This document shows positions 1-9,667 of a stretch of DNA of 64,000 bases, in pieces. The stretch is from Ceratodon purpureus. Lineage: Eukaryota > Streptophyta > Bryopsida > Pseudoditrichales > Ditrichaceae. The stretch's first letter is position 1. Every line of letters starts with the position of its first letter. The position numbers and the translations under genes were made by a program. The notes under the pieces are model-generated. The model saw only the letters and a list, made by a program, of their open reading frames with translations, did no database searches and was not told where the DNA came from. Location: NCBI GenBank assembly GCA_014871385.1, contig CM026426.1:57886089-57950088 (forward strand). Direction: 5' to 3'.

Positions 1-1033
1 TGCGTTGAGGTCATTCCTGACGATCAACCTCAGGATTCATTAGGGTCGATGGGTCCTGTGGAGGATCGGGATGTTGTAGAAGGTCAAGCCGAGGATGTTC
101 AGGTATTTCATCCATCATTATATCTCGTTGCACTGTTTCCTTGGGTAATGACTTGCCTTGCGACTGTCCTCATTGTATCATTCGTATAACTCCGTCCTAG
201 TATAATATAGTAATGTCCATCTGTCATCGGTATTTCCTCTCCAGGTGCGCGAGGCATCTGTATGTGACATAAGTTCTAGTGAAGAATTGAGTCCTGTCCC
301 GACGCGACCTCAGACTGGTTGGTTGAACGTTGTCCTCGACCTCAATGGAATACTCTGCTCCAATACTCCTAATTGGCCTGGAAAATCATTCGTTAGCCAT
401 GACCTTAGCATCCACTCAGCGTCCAAGCCAGCAGCCGTGGGCCCCAAGCTTGTTTGTGTCAGGCCCAATTGCGCTGATTTCCTTCGTCGGTTGTCAACGT
501 TCGCAACCATAACCGTCTGGAATTCGATGAAGACTTTGACGACAAAAATGATCTACGACTATCTGTTCGGTCCGATTCGTCCTGTCTATCCGCTCAGAAT
601 TCTAGGTCAAGAGGACTGTCAGAGAGTTCCTATGGGCGTAGATTTTCGAGGTCGTCCAGTATATATGAAGGAACCCGGGACTCAAAAGGACATCTTCCTT
701 AAGCCGATGTCTGATGGTCTCTTTCGTAAATTTGGTGGCCTATATTCCGAAGCCAACACCATTTTTATCGACGACAGCCCGATCAAGCACTGTCAGAATA
801 ATTCTTACAATGTCCTTTTACTCTCCACTTGGAACAACCAGAATGCCGATGCCGCAGATGATCGTTTTTTGTTGTCGAAACTTTTGCCATATCTTGTAGA
901 CCTACACCACTTTGTGGGGACAATCGCTAGATTTAGGGCCGAGCGTCCGATCGGGAAGAAAATGTATTATGATGACCGTTCTACCTGTGAACAATACGCT
1001 AAGATTAATGAGGCAATTAGTCGTAGACCATAA
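1..1033 (+). CDS. FCP1-like HAD (CTD-phosphatase-like) protein, 5' end outside window
   Basis: Two exons are visible, 1-102 and 245-1033, joined in frame across an intron with GT at 103 and a CAG acceptor at 242-244. The stop is at 1031-1033. The second exon holds an FCP1/NIF-type HAD domain. It opens with VVLDLNGILC about 30 residues in, continues with ITVWNSMKT (motif II position), and has IFIDDSPIKHCQNN with the paired acidic residues of motif IV. Active FCP1/SCP phosphatases use DxDx(T/V). Here the second Asp is Asn (D-L-N-G), so the general acid is missing and phosphatase activity is doubtful. The family is known for RNA polymerase II CTD phosphatases and for related plant proteins of unknown role. 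The first exon is acidic (VEDRDVVEGQAEDVQ). Family membership is clear, but the function of this member is not. Confidence 0.8.
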
Positions 1034-1374
1034 TTTGGCATGGTTTTGGTTCTCTACTTTGTTAATAGACATTTCATAACTGCCGCGGAGCTATTAGTAT
1101 GTTGTACATCTTAACCACTTGCGTAATCTTTGTATCCAGACTACTCCTTTTGTAATACGAAGTTTATATTTCTTTCTTGATCTATTCTGCCCCTTGCGAC
1201 GAACCCTAAACCATTGCTGAACTATTGGTGGATGTATGTTTCTATTCGCTTTATGTATTGCAGGATAATGCATGTCGAGCCTCTGTGGATTCTTTGAATA
1301 ATGCTTATGGCTGCGGGCCCTCTCTACGTAGCAGAGGGCTTCTGTTGCAATCCGTTGCAACAGCGCAGTCCACG

Positions 1375-2093
1375 ATGGACTATTCAACTATGGCTGTCGA
1401 CGAAGGGGTTGTGGACAGCCCGGTTAACCTGTCCGTTCCCAAGACCCTGAAATCCCCTTCTCCTATGTGGCCACGGACCGTACTGCAGGTTCTATCTCCG
1501 AAACGACAGAGTTCTACCCCTACGAAGCGTGCTCTTGATAACAATGTGGAGGATATGCCGTCACCACCACCGGCAAAGGTTGGTTTTCATTCCTCAGTAT
1601 TCGCTTTTCATTCCTTTCTGATGTTTCATTCTTGTAAGTTTCTTTCATGATGTTTCATTCTGATGTCCTTATTTTAGCTCGAGGCCACCTAAAATGATTG
1701 ATCTTCTTATACTTTCATCTAGGTCTGGTTCTAGCTTGTGTAGGCCTCCTCGTTCAAGGTCCGTTCGACCTTTACACTTGCACTCAGCAGTTTAGGTCGA
1801 TTCGACCTAAACCGAAATCTCTTCCCAATGCTAATTTATCCCCTTTGCAGATGCCGAGGCTACGATCAACAACTACAGGATCCGGGGCAAGGAAGTCCGC
1901 CGACTCCCACTCTAAACCATCCAGTACCCGTCGCCACTCTCTGCCAGAGTCAAGCATCGGTGACAGGCGTAGGCAGAAGTTGCAACGTCTTCTTGATAGT
2001 CCAATGATGCAGGTTGAGGGAATGTCGTGGACACGTCAGCGCCAACGGGAATTTGTCAAGTCAAGAATTGAGGCTTACGGAGGGACTCCATAA
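1375..2093 (+). CDS. small basic serine/proline-rich protein, unrecognised
   Basis: Two exons, about 1375-1578 and 1851-2093, give roughly 148 residues from ATG 1375. The exon 1 end (PPPAK, then GTTGGT) and the TTTGCAG acceptor before 1851 keep the frame. Exon 1 carries several proline-directed sites (LSPKR, STPTKR, DSPV) that fit a CDK-type consensus. Exon 2 is rich in Arg and Ser (PRLRST, STRRHSLPES) and ends RQREFVKSRIEAYGGTP. No fold or family is recognised. It follows the FCP1-like gene on the same strand after about 340 bp. The intron contains the first two AGGTC/GACCT palindromes. A small nuclear, possibly phosphorylated protein is one reading of the composition, but that is inference only. 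Confidence 0.5.
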
Positions 2094-2575
2094 CCATATA
2101 GAGGATACTATGTACTGTATAGCAATGGCGCAGACAATATAGACGATTATAAGAGTCCTCTGTGTTATTTCAATGTAATTATGTTTTGAATAAAACGATT
2201 GATCTGTTTGTCAAATTTTCTCGTCTGCTATTTTTGCCTCATTGTCTTGCACACTTTTTGTGTTATTCAAATTTCCGAATGTAATTTATGTGATTGGACA
2301 TTGCCTTTTATTGAAACCTTGGTTTAGAAAAGGTAACGAATAGTTACTACTAAAAATACAGGGGACGTGGTATATTCTTTTTCCTTGTTTATATTGCGTT
2401 TAGGTGTGATTGACCTAAATGACTTAATCATCATCTCACTTTAAACATCTTTTTAATGAATCAATAAACATTACTAAGTTTTCTCCTGTATGTTCGTGCA
2501 TTTAGGTCCACTTGACCTAAATGACATGGGCCTCATTGTTCCTTTAAGGTGTTTTTAATGATTCAATATTGATTT
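1756..2575. repeat. AGGTC...GACCT palindrome cluster with a ~102-bp diverged tandem repeat
   Basis: Four inverted repeats occur at 1756-1772, 1791-1811, 2399-2419 and 2501-2521. Three share arms TTTAGGT and ACCTAAA. The copy at 1791 has perfect 10-bp arms (TTTAGGTCGA / TCGACCTAAA) around one base. The copies at 2399 and 2501 are the starts of two diverged direct repeats about 102 bp apart, which also share TGACCTAAATGAC and a later TTTTTAATGA(A)TCAATA. Confidence 0.6.
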
Positions 2576-2668
2576 CCGCAAGATTGAAGTAAATGGGAGG
2601 GGACGAATGTGGCCATTTCTCTACACGCTGATTTCCCAAATTCAAGAATATCTCCCAAAATAACGAAT

Positions 2669-3340
2669 ATGGTGTTAGAACCGATTTTGGTGAACTATTT
2701 CGTTCTCAATGATTCCGAAGAGGACCGTGGCTGGATCTCGAACTCCATGCGTGACATCAACGAGTATGTCTCCAACCCAAGCTCCACCAAAATTGTATTG
2801 GTTAGCTTTCCTTGTTACTCGAAATTTAATTTCAAAATTGTCAGATATTTCGACTGGAACTACTGGTACAGTTAATCATCAGTTCGAGTCAAGCTTTGAT
2901 TGCACACTATGTCACAATGTGCATGCCAATGGCGGCTTGGATATGCATGGCACCTCATCTGGCCGAGTCCTCTCAGTCACAAGTACTTTCACTTTGGGGT
3001 ATGGGGCTGAATCGCCATGACTTTGTTGATGGCCGCATCGGCATGCATACATGCGGAATGTCGCTGGGATGAATCTGACATGGTATGATGATAAGTAGCA
3101 GATGACTTGCCTTCAAGAAATTAACATTCAGATGTATGAAATCAATGGCACGGTGAACTCAACGGTGAAGAAACAGTTGGCCCACACCATTTTCAAAGTA
3201 ATGCAAATAGTCAGCTGAGATCCCACTGAGTACAAGATTCAGCGCATCAAAAATGTTTGCAAGGGGCGGTGATATAAGATGACTTGTGATGCTGTAAGCA
3301 AAGTATACTTCAAGGTAAGAGATGTGGTTTTAAATTCCTT
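2669..3340 (+). pseudogene. 5' exons of the decayed methyltransferase-like gene (tentative)
   Basis: An open stretch from ATG 2669 reads MVLEPILVNYFVLNDSEEDR and onward, ending near a possible donor at about 2800. Two further open frames follow at about 2845-3070. From about 3100 a coding-like stretch reads EINIQMYEINGTVNSTVKKQ and on to FKVMQIVS, DPTEYKIQRIKNVCKGR and YKMTCDAVSKVYFK. It is interrupted by in-frame TGA codons at 3216-3218 and 3270-3272. Reading continues in the same frame across both stops, which looks like nonsense decay of a real exon rather than chance. No domain is recognised. Assignment to the same gene as the downstream exons is inferred from strand and order only. Confidence 0.35.
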
Positions 3341-3412
3341 GCTCAATCTGTCCATGGATTGTTGTGATGTTGGAACGCTTGCGATGAGAAGACCATGCAG
3401 TGTTCTTTAAGA

Positions 3413-3477
3413 TGGCGCCAGTTTCTGTTTGACTCTCATGTGAGTCTCTCAATTACATGTGAGTGAGTATGGCGCCA
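3413..3477. repeat. pair of TGGCGCCA palindromes
   Basis: TGGCGCCA occurs at 3413-3420 and 3470-3477. The spacer holds two related stretches containing CATGTGAGT. They resemble the half-core of the 14-bp palindrome that recurs further on. Confidence 0.4.
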
Positions 3478-4123
3478 ATACTCTTTCGCAGTCATCATGA
3501 TTCTATGTTATGATAATAGTCTCGTGTAAGAATAGCCATGTTCATGTGATATTGACAAGAGGATGGCTTAACTTTCAGTGAATTGATTCAGTTGTACTTA
3601 GAGGACCTTCGATGAGGCAACTAAATGTAAACTTAAAAGGCATTTGTGTTGAGAGGATAATTTGTTAGCAAGTTCACTATTTTGGAAATTCATTTGATGA
3701 TCATGCCATAGAAAATGTTGCAATGCCAAATTAGTTGGGACATCATTGCTTATGAAGTCAGACATTTTGAACGAGCTTCACATCAAAATCACTAGTCAAC
3801 TAGATCATGCATGTGTAGATGGGCTGAGAGGGTAATGGTGATGTCAAGACTCGATAATCCTGATCCTGCAGATTTAGACATCCTCGAACTCGTTTAATAT
3901 GTGATTTAATCATTATATGGGTTGTTATATCATTCCAAAGACTGTTTTAGAAATTGATTGAGCATATCAGCAAAACTGGGGCAAAGCAGCTAGCAGCTAG
4001 CACCCAGCATTTGATTTTTCGGCACGACTCTAGGAATGACAATTAAGCACATAAAAGTCTTATAGCAAATGGTGTTCATTTAGCCATTATCTTCTCTTCG
4101 ACCTCAACTAATATCTGTCCAAA

Positions 4124-4137
4124 TGGCGCCGGCGCCA
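4124..4137. repeat. 14-bp GC palindrome, perfect copy
   Basis: TGGCGCCGGCGCCA is a perfect palindrome in a setting of about 40% GC. The context GTCCAAA(motif)TGACCC is shared in part with the copies at 7878, 8201 and 12040. On the plus strand it contains a tiny ATG reading frame (MAPAP, stop). It lies upstream of the exon at 4324. Confidence 0.7.
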
Positions 4138-4323
4138 TGACCCGAGAACAAATTCGCAATCCTTCATCACTGACCTCATTCTTGAAGTGTTGCTGTTCTT
4201 CGCTCCTGTTGACTAGTGATTCTTACTTAGAATCCGAGTTGTCCTTGCCTCCTCTTTCGAGCTTTAAGAGGGATGTTCAATGTACTGACCTTGAGTTTAA
4301 TTTTTATGGTGGTTTCATATCAA

Positions 4324-4746
4324 TGCAGCGTGAAATCAGCATGGCGGAGCGAGACTCAGTAAAGCGGCTACGCAACAAAGTGAACAATCCAAATTCTCTG
4401 GCCATCGAGAAAGCCAAGCACGCAGGGGCTTTGAAGGTACGGAAGGAAAAAATGGATTATATGAAAAAAATATTTCGACTTTGCAACCCCAAGTTTCACC
4501 TGCATCTCATTGAGGAGCTGGTCATTAACAGTCGTAGTGGCGCAAGGGCCAATGACAAGAAGGTTGGCTTAATGACCGTTGACAACCTTAATATTTTCGT
4601 TGGTGCCCAAGGCGTTGACATCAAAAGAGTGTCGCGGTTATGGAATTCTAGCAGTAAGGAGATAATCAAGTACAGTTTTCCGGACCTAGACTTCATGAGA
4701 GCCGCATTCCATAAGTGGCTCAATCAGAGAGCCTGGTGGGAGCAGG
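4324..4746 (+). pseudogene. internal exon of the decayed methyltransferase-like gene
   Basis: This open exon follows the acceptor ATCAATGCAG and ends at WWEQ before GTAACT. It reads REISMAERDSVKRLRNKVNN at the start and continues into a basic, helix-prone stretch (AGALKVRKEKMDYMKKIFRL). It ends with LDFMRAAFHKWLNQRAWWEQ. This segment has no internal stop and codon use looks normal. I do not recognise a domain. The next downstream coding sequence in phase appears at about 5124, where a CACTA element interrupts it. Because neighbouring exons carry nonsense codons, the exon is listed as part of a pseudogene. Confidence 0.4.
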
Positions 4747-4857
4747 TAACTTCTCCACCCTCTTATAGGTTAGCAAGTCTACCACAATGATTAAGACCCT
4801 TTTTGAGAAACTAAGGTTTAGAAGATTACATTTAAAATACTAATTGGAATTATTTGC

Positions 4858-5012
4858 ATTACATCCAGCAGGCATGCAGTCAGCTCGATGTCGACTTCCT
4901 TTGTTTTGCGTGGCTTCGAATCTGGTGACTCTGAGATTACATCCAGCAAGCATGCAGTCAGCTCGATGTCAATTCGGTTTGTTTGCATGCCTTCGAATCT
5001 GGTGACTCTGAG
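4858..5012. repeat. 78-bp tandem duplication
   Basis: Unit 1 (4858-4935) and unit 2 (4936-5012) are head to tail. They share ATTACATCCAGCA, GCATGCAGTCAGCTCGATGT and CTTCGAATCTGGTGACTCTG. They differ mostly in a central block of about 15 bp. One unit is 78 bp and the other 77 bp, so any reading frame shifts between them. They probably lie in an intron of the surrounding gene. Confidence 0.85.
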
Positions 5013-5138
5013 CAGACGTATATTTGTTTTGTATCGCAGTTGCATTTGAGGGTTGGTGTGGTCTTCAAGCAACTTCTCGGTAAAAGCAAGGTGGACAAAG
5101 GAATCGGTTTCCTGCGTATATAGACTGACACCACAAAG

Positions 5139-5141
5139 TGG
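5139..5141. repeat. 3-bp target duplication (TGG), left copy
   Basis: TGG at 5139-5141 immediately precedes the CACTA terminus and is repeated at 6487-6489 right after the other terminus. Confidence 0.85.
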
Positions 5142-6486
5142 CACTAGTAGAAATGAGGTACGAGAACACCAGAGAGAACACCGAAATGGGAGCTAATTAG
5201 GGGAATATGGAAATGGTGTAGTCCGGTTTCCTCTCGGTGTAATTGGACACCTGCAGGATCTAATTTGGGAACAAAGCATTTCGAGAATGATGGCCCAACC
5301 ATGTCTGACACATGGCCCATATCACGTTTTGCATGCTTGTTATTTACACCGGGTGAATTCATAGGAGGTTAAAATTGCAAGTGGATCACACCACATGGAC
5401 GAATATAGAATACATCCAGTCGAGGTCGTTCAGGCGGGAATAGTCTTCTCCACCATCACCTCGAGACGCATGCACAAGTCCAGAACTCCACCACCTGATG
5501 AAAAACCCCGCAAGAAACTTCCTCATCAGAAACTGAACCACATGGATCTGGTGCACACATGATAATCCTCCAACAATCGAGCCTTGAATTCAGAGAAGGG
5601 GGTGAGTATTGAGGAGATAGAATACAAAGACGACGAGGGTGATGCGTGGTTAGTGGATGAGGCAACTATCCCATTCAAGCAAATTTCGGTGCTGGAGCTC
5701 GACGAAGCAGCGGACCATGAGTTAGCAGGGGCGACGTCCATGTTGAAGCTTCACAATACGACATCACCTGCATAATACGACATCCTCCAGTACCCACGAG
5801 TCGGTAACCCTCTGTCACATGAAACCACGACCAAATAGCAACACGTCAATCTCACTGTGCACAAACTAGTTGCTTGCTCGGTGCCCATGTATTACACTTT
5901 GCAGAAATGAGAACAACCCCAAATCTGTTCGGCGACAGTTGTAGGGGAACCACTTAGTGATCTCCTTCCTCTAAACCGCAATGCTGAGGCAAGCATCAAT
6001 GCCGAGATGCACCACGGACAAAGCAGACAAGCGCGCTCCTGATGATTCCAGGTTGACCCAAGTCGCCAAGAACACCATCATGTAACAGATCTAGGTTTTT
6101 AGTGTAACAGCACATCACCGTGTAGCCCAACTCTGTCTACAGGACTGCATCATCGAACTACTGCTAGAGAGATCTAGAGTCACCAAGAGAAAACATCTAC
6201 AGTGGGAGTCCACCACCGAAATCACCTTTGAGATTTTGCTCGTTCTACCATCCAGCTGTAAATGCCTAATTTCGAGGAACATGGCAGAAAATAGTCCTCC
6301 TTCACATTGATCGAGGAAAATAGCAAAACTTTTGCAGTCATTGTATCACCAGATACTTCAAATACTGCTGAATGAACACCAAAACGATGTCTCCGCCAAT
6401 CAGCATCAACTGCTAGAAATACATTTACACCATTTCGTTTTTCTGGTGTTCTCGCTCGGTGTTCTCGTACCTCATTTCTACTAGTG
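5142..6486. mobile_element. non-autonomous CACTA (En/Spm-type) element, 1345 bp
   Basis: The left end starts CACTAGTAGAAATGAGGTAC and the right end is the exact inverse, with 29 bp of perfect terminal inverted repeat. The flanks are TGG / TGG. Subterminal regions repeat a GGTGTTCTC / GAGAACACC motif in both orientations, as CACTA elements do for transposase binding. The interior has no transposase domain. Its small reading frames (for example 5584-5775) match nothing I know. Mobilisation would need an enzyme in trans. The CACTA element at 24522 shares its first 13 terminal bases. The insertion disrupts an exon: removing it and one TGG joins TDTTK-W to LEDYFEDVMTFG in frame. Confidence 0.92.
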
Positions 6487-6489
6487 TGG

Positions 6490-7554
6490 CTGGAGGACTA
6501 CTTTGAGGATGTAATGACATTTGGCTTTGACAGATTCTTCCCAAAGATCTTTACAGCAGAGAAAGGACCACTGCGCCACAAGACATGGGAGGAACAACCA
6601 AAGTACGACTTGGGTGAAAAGGCCGTTCAGAGGTGTGTCATGCGGATTGTGCGGTGGCTCGATGAGCACCTACTGTTAAAGAATGAAACCGGGGATATAA
6701 AGGACTTTCCTATCTTTCAGGACTTGCGAGGTTTAACTGCTGACGGTTGCTTCACCCAGTACCAAATTGATCATTACGACCCTCCCCATTTGATGAACCT
6801 AGGATGGTATATTGAGGACAATGAAGGATTTATCGGCTACATAGACTCCGTGGACAAGGACCTCTGTGATCAGGTGCTTCTAGAGATCCAGGCTACTATG
6901 GATGCGTCCTTTAGAGAGAAGGCTGCGGTTCTTTTGGAGACATCGTAGATGGTCAAGTCGCAAGTTGAGAGCTCCGTTCGCGATGGAAATGGCGCCCGTG
7001 ACATGGTATCTCTCACCCCATCGTCTGACCTACTTGGTGCGCTTGAGGGTAGAGACAATTATGTTTACGTCCCGGTCACTAACAATGGGTTGCTGATGCA
7101 TTATGGCCCCATTCTATTTACTGAGCTGCAGGATCTCATTGAATCATCAAAACTGGGAGATATTTCGCAAAACAAAGACGCGAATGATGTCATTAGAAGG
7201 GTTCTCGGGAACATGTCAAAATTGGGAACTCCCAATTAAGACGATGATTTACAGTTTCTACGCGAGACTTAGGGAGAGCCGATTGCCATGGAGATTGAGG
7301 GTGAGGATGTTCGTCGAGGTCCTACATTGCGGCCTCATATTGTCAAAAAGACACGTGAGGAGGAGGCTGGTTTGAACAGTCTAGTGGCACCCCAGAAACG
7401 ACTGCCTTCGAAGACCGAGAAGAAATATCAAAAAGGTGGCGAGGATGCAATACCCCTCATCAGATATATGGCCCTCCCAGTCAATGGCGTGGCAGAGACA
7501 ATTAAATTGTCCCTAAATATTGCCTTTGAGTCGCTCCTCGAGGGCATTGACTGA
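6490..7554 (+). pseudogene. long exon of the decayed methyltransferase-like gene, three in-frame stops
   Basis: One frame stays coding-like for over 1 kb. It reads LEDYFEDVMTFGFDRFFPKI, then FQDLRGLTADGCFTQYQIDH, then SSDLLGALEGRDNYVYVPVT with TELQDLIESSKLGDISQNKD and VIRRVLGNMSKLG, and ends with AETIKLSLNIAFESLLEGID. It is broken only by TAG 6946-6948, TAA 7237-7239 and TAG 7270-7272. A frame change near 7550 would join it to DHVHHFPELHKA before a GTGAGT donor. The upstream part of this exon (about 5124-5141, after a TATATAG acceptor) lies left of the CACTA insertion. No named domain is recognised. The absence of internal frameshifts suggests fairly recent decay. Confidence 0.6.
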
Positions 7555-7869
7555 TCATGTTCATCACTTTCCTGAATTGCATAAAGCGGGTGAGTTATTT
7601 CTAATCTTTATTTGCTTAAGGTTAGTTAGCAGTTTATGTATCGCGCACTTGTGGTTTCCGTATACCTGCATGTTTGTGGCTCTCTTTATTATTTCAAGCT
7701 CCTCGGTGTGCCTCGGATTATCAATTTCCTGAATACACTGCAGTCTAGTATTCCCATATCAGCTTGTTCGAAGTGCTCCTCACTTGTGCGAGATCATTAA
7801 ACAACGTTTACAAATGAAGAGTTTCACTAGTATAGAATGTGTTTAGAGGCATTACTTGAGATCGCATTT

Positions 7870-8221
7870 GGTCCAGATGGCGCCGGCACCAACAGCAAGT
7901 CCCTTACTCATCTTTTGAGTGATCGACTGTTGATTCTTTACTGGTCGGCAATGGCGATCACACATTTTGTAACATGCTTTCCAAGTATCACAAGCTAGTT
8001 GTCCCTCATTCATTTTTGATGCAGTGATTAGAGATTCTTTTATGCCGGATCACGCATTCAGTATTTTCTTCCTGTACTTTTAATTGGTTTCAAGGTCAAT
8101 TTTTCAAGGAGTTATCTTGGAGTTTGATTGGAGGACGCTCTGTTGCAAATTCCCAGAGAAACCATTCATTTCTTTGTCAACCTCATCCGTGAAATTGGCA
8201 TGGCACCGGCGCCATTGGACC
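7870..8221. mobile_element. candidate 352-bp MITE or foldback bounded by GC palindromes
   Basis: The left end GGTCCAGATGGCGCCGG and the right end CCGGCGCCATTGGACC are inverted copies differing by one indel. They include the palindromes at 7878-7891 and 8201-8214. The segment lies in the intron before the exon at 8304. No convincing target duplication was seen, so a mobile origin is a suggestion only. Confidence 0.35.
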
Positions 8222-8303
8222 ATCCTTTTCATGATTGCTCAATACTTATTTCTCAAGACAATCTGAATGTTTCTTTCTAACATGGCCTTTGTGAACTTGT
8301 CAG

Positions 8304-9309
8304 ATCAACGGTGGCAAGCTCCGGCAGCATGATGGTGTAGCTAGCCCCAACTGCGTCGATTTGATCATTTGCGATACACCGGACAATAACAAAGTGCCGA
8401 ATGTATTGGGAGGAGTTCCAACGTGGAACATGGTGAAGAAGTCCACTGTTGCAGCCATATTTCACATTGCTCAGGCGGTCCTCTCAGACTCTCGATTTCT
8501 CCTTCTCTTTGTGCCAGCAGAGGAGCTCGATGACCTATGTTCGCTCCATGATTGGAACTGTGTGCAAACATTCTACGTTGTGAACCACAGGCCATTCACT
8601 TCAGCCTGGGTAAGAATGTCGTACAACATTGTATCCATGTGGAATTATTTTAAATTGTAAGAATTTACGTGACTGATTATGTGCTGTGACATTGTTCAGA
8701 AACGGTTGTTCAAGGCTAAGGTTCTACGGAAGAAAAGCATGAAAAACGAAGCGTTCCATTTCAACGAAATTGCGAGTAAAGTCATGGACTGGAACTCGGA
8801 CCAGCCTGTTGTCCTTCAAAACGTTGTGACCGACGACAACCTTCTGCAAGTGGACGGGGCTGACTCATTCCGTGGATCAAAACAGAAGTCGCCCGCGTTT
8901 ATGGAATCTATGATTGAAATCTGCACCGAAAGGGGAAGCGCGGTACTTGACTTGACCGCCGGTGTCGGTACGATTTTTCAGACTTTTGCTCTTAAACTCC
9001 TAAACTTATTGAATTCAAAATAATCTGCAAAGCAGTTTGCAAGAATCTTACCCATTGCTTGCGATTGCAGACTCTTCTGTGTCCGCCTGTGAACTTAGTG
9101 GAAGACACATCCTTGCGATGGAGGAGGATGCAGCACCTTTTCACGTATTCTTGAAAGAAATTTCCGTTGAACCTGACGTGGATATAGTAGAAGAGGACAA
9201 CCGGAAGATGAGTCTGCAACATCACCTGGGTCTGGTTGGCAGTTTAGCCTCGCAATCTAAACCGTCCATAAGCGGGACCTCTTATGGAATCGCAAGCATT
9301 GCTAGTTAG
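8304..9309 (+). CDS. beta-class (permuted) DNA methyltransferase-like domain, 3 exons
   Basis: Exons 8304-8609, 8700-8967 and 9071-9309 splice in phase with good GT/AG sites and no stops, giving about 269 residues. Exon 1 has VDLIICDTPDNN, in the place and setting of catalytic motif IV (VDLIIxDPPY in N6-adenine and N4-cytosine enzymes). Across the exon 2/3 junction the protein reads VLDLTAGVDSSVSACELSGR followed by HILAMEED, matching the SAM-binding motif I region (DPFxGSGTTxxAAxxxGRxxIGIExD). Motif IV before motif I is the beta-class order. Both motifs are altered (DTPD for DPPY, no GxG), so catalysis is doubtful although the fold looks retained. Upstream exons of the presumed same gene carry stops. 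The gene ends in a 40-residue Ser-rich tail. Confidence 0.6.
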
Positions 9310-9667
9310 TGTCATGGACAAGCTCTATTCTGATAAGAGGTTCTGTTCTGATGTTATTTAGGAAGGTGATTGAGAATCATAGAGAGAAGAGCCGATTTCT
9401 GCCTAGTAGCTGTATAAGTAATCAAACTATTTGTAACCTTGACATGATTGCAATAACACGACTACGCCCAGCATCAACTCATTTGTTCACGGCTTCACAA
9501 CTCAGTGTTCACACAAGGCTTTTCTATAGAGTGCAAATTGTCCCAACATGCATGTTCAAACTAATGCGCTGATCTGCTATACATCACCTTCGCATTATGC
9601 ATCGGTTCTACATAGTGTGAAAAGCTTGAAATCAGATTCACTAGACTCGTGTCAATGATCACTCACC

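Noticed and set aside
4137..4790. A 217-residue gene starting at the ATG in the palindrome at 4137
   Set aside because: The first 60 residues before the ATCAATGCAG acceptor look non-coding, and the exon at 4324-4746 fits splicing better.
6484..7554. Stop-codon reassignment or programmed readthrough in the interrupted frame
   Set aside because: All three stop types occur across different genes, while intact genes in the same window use the same stops to terminate. Simple nonsense decay explains it.
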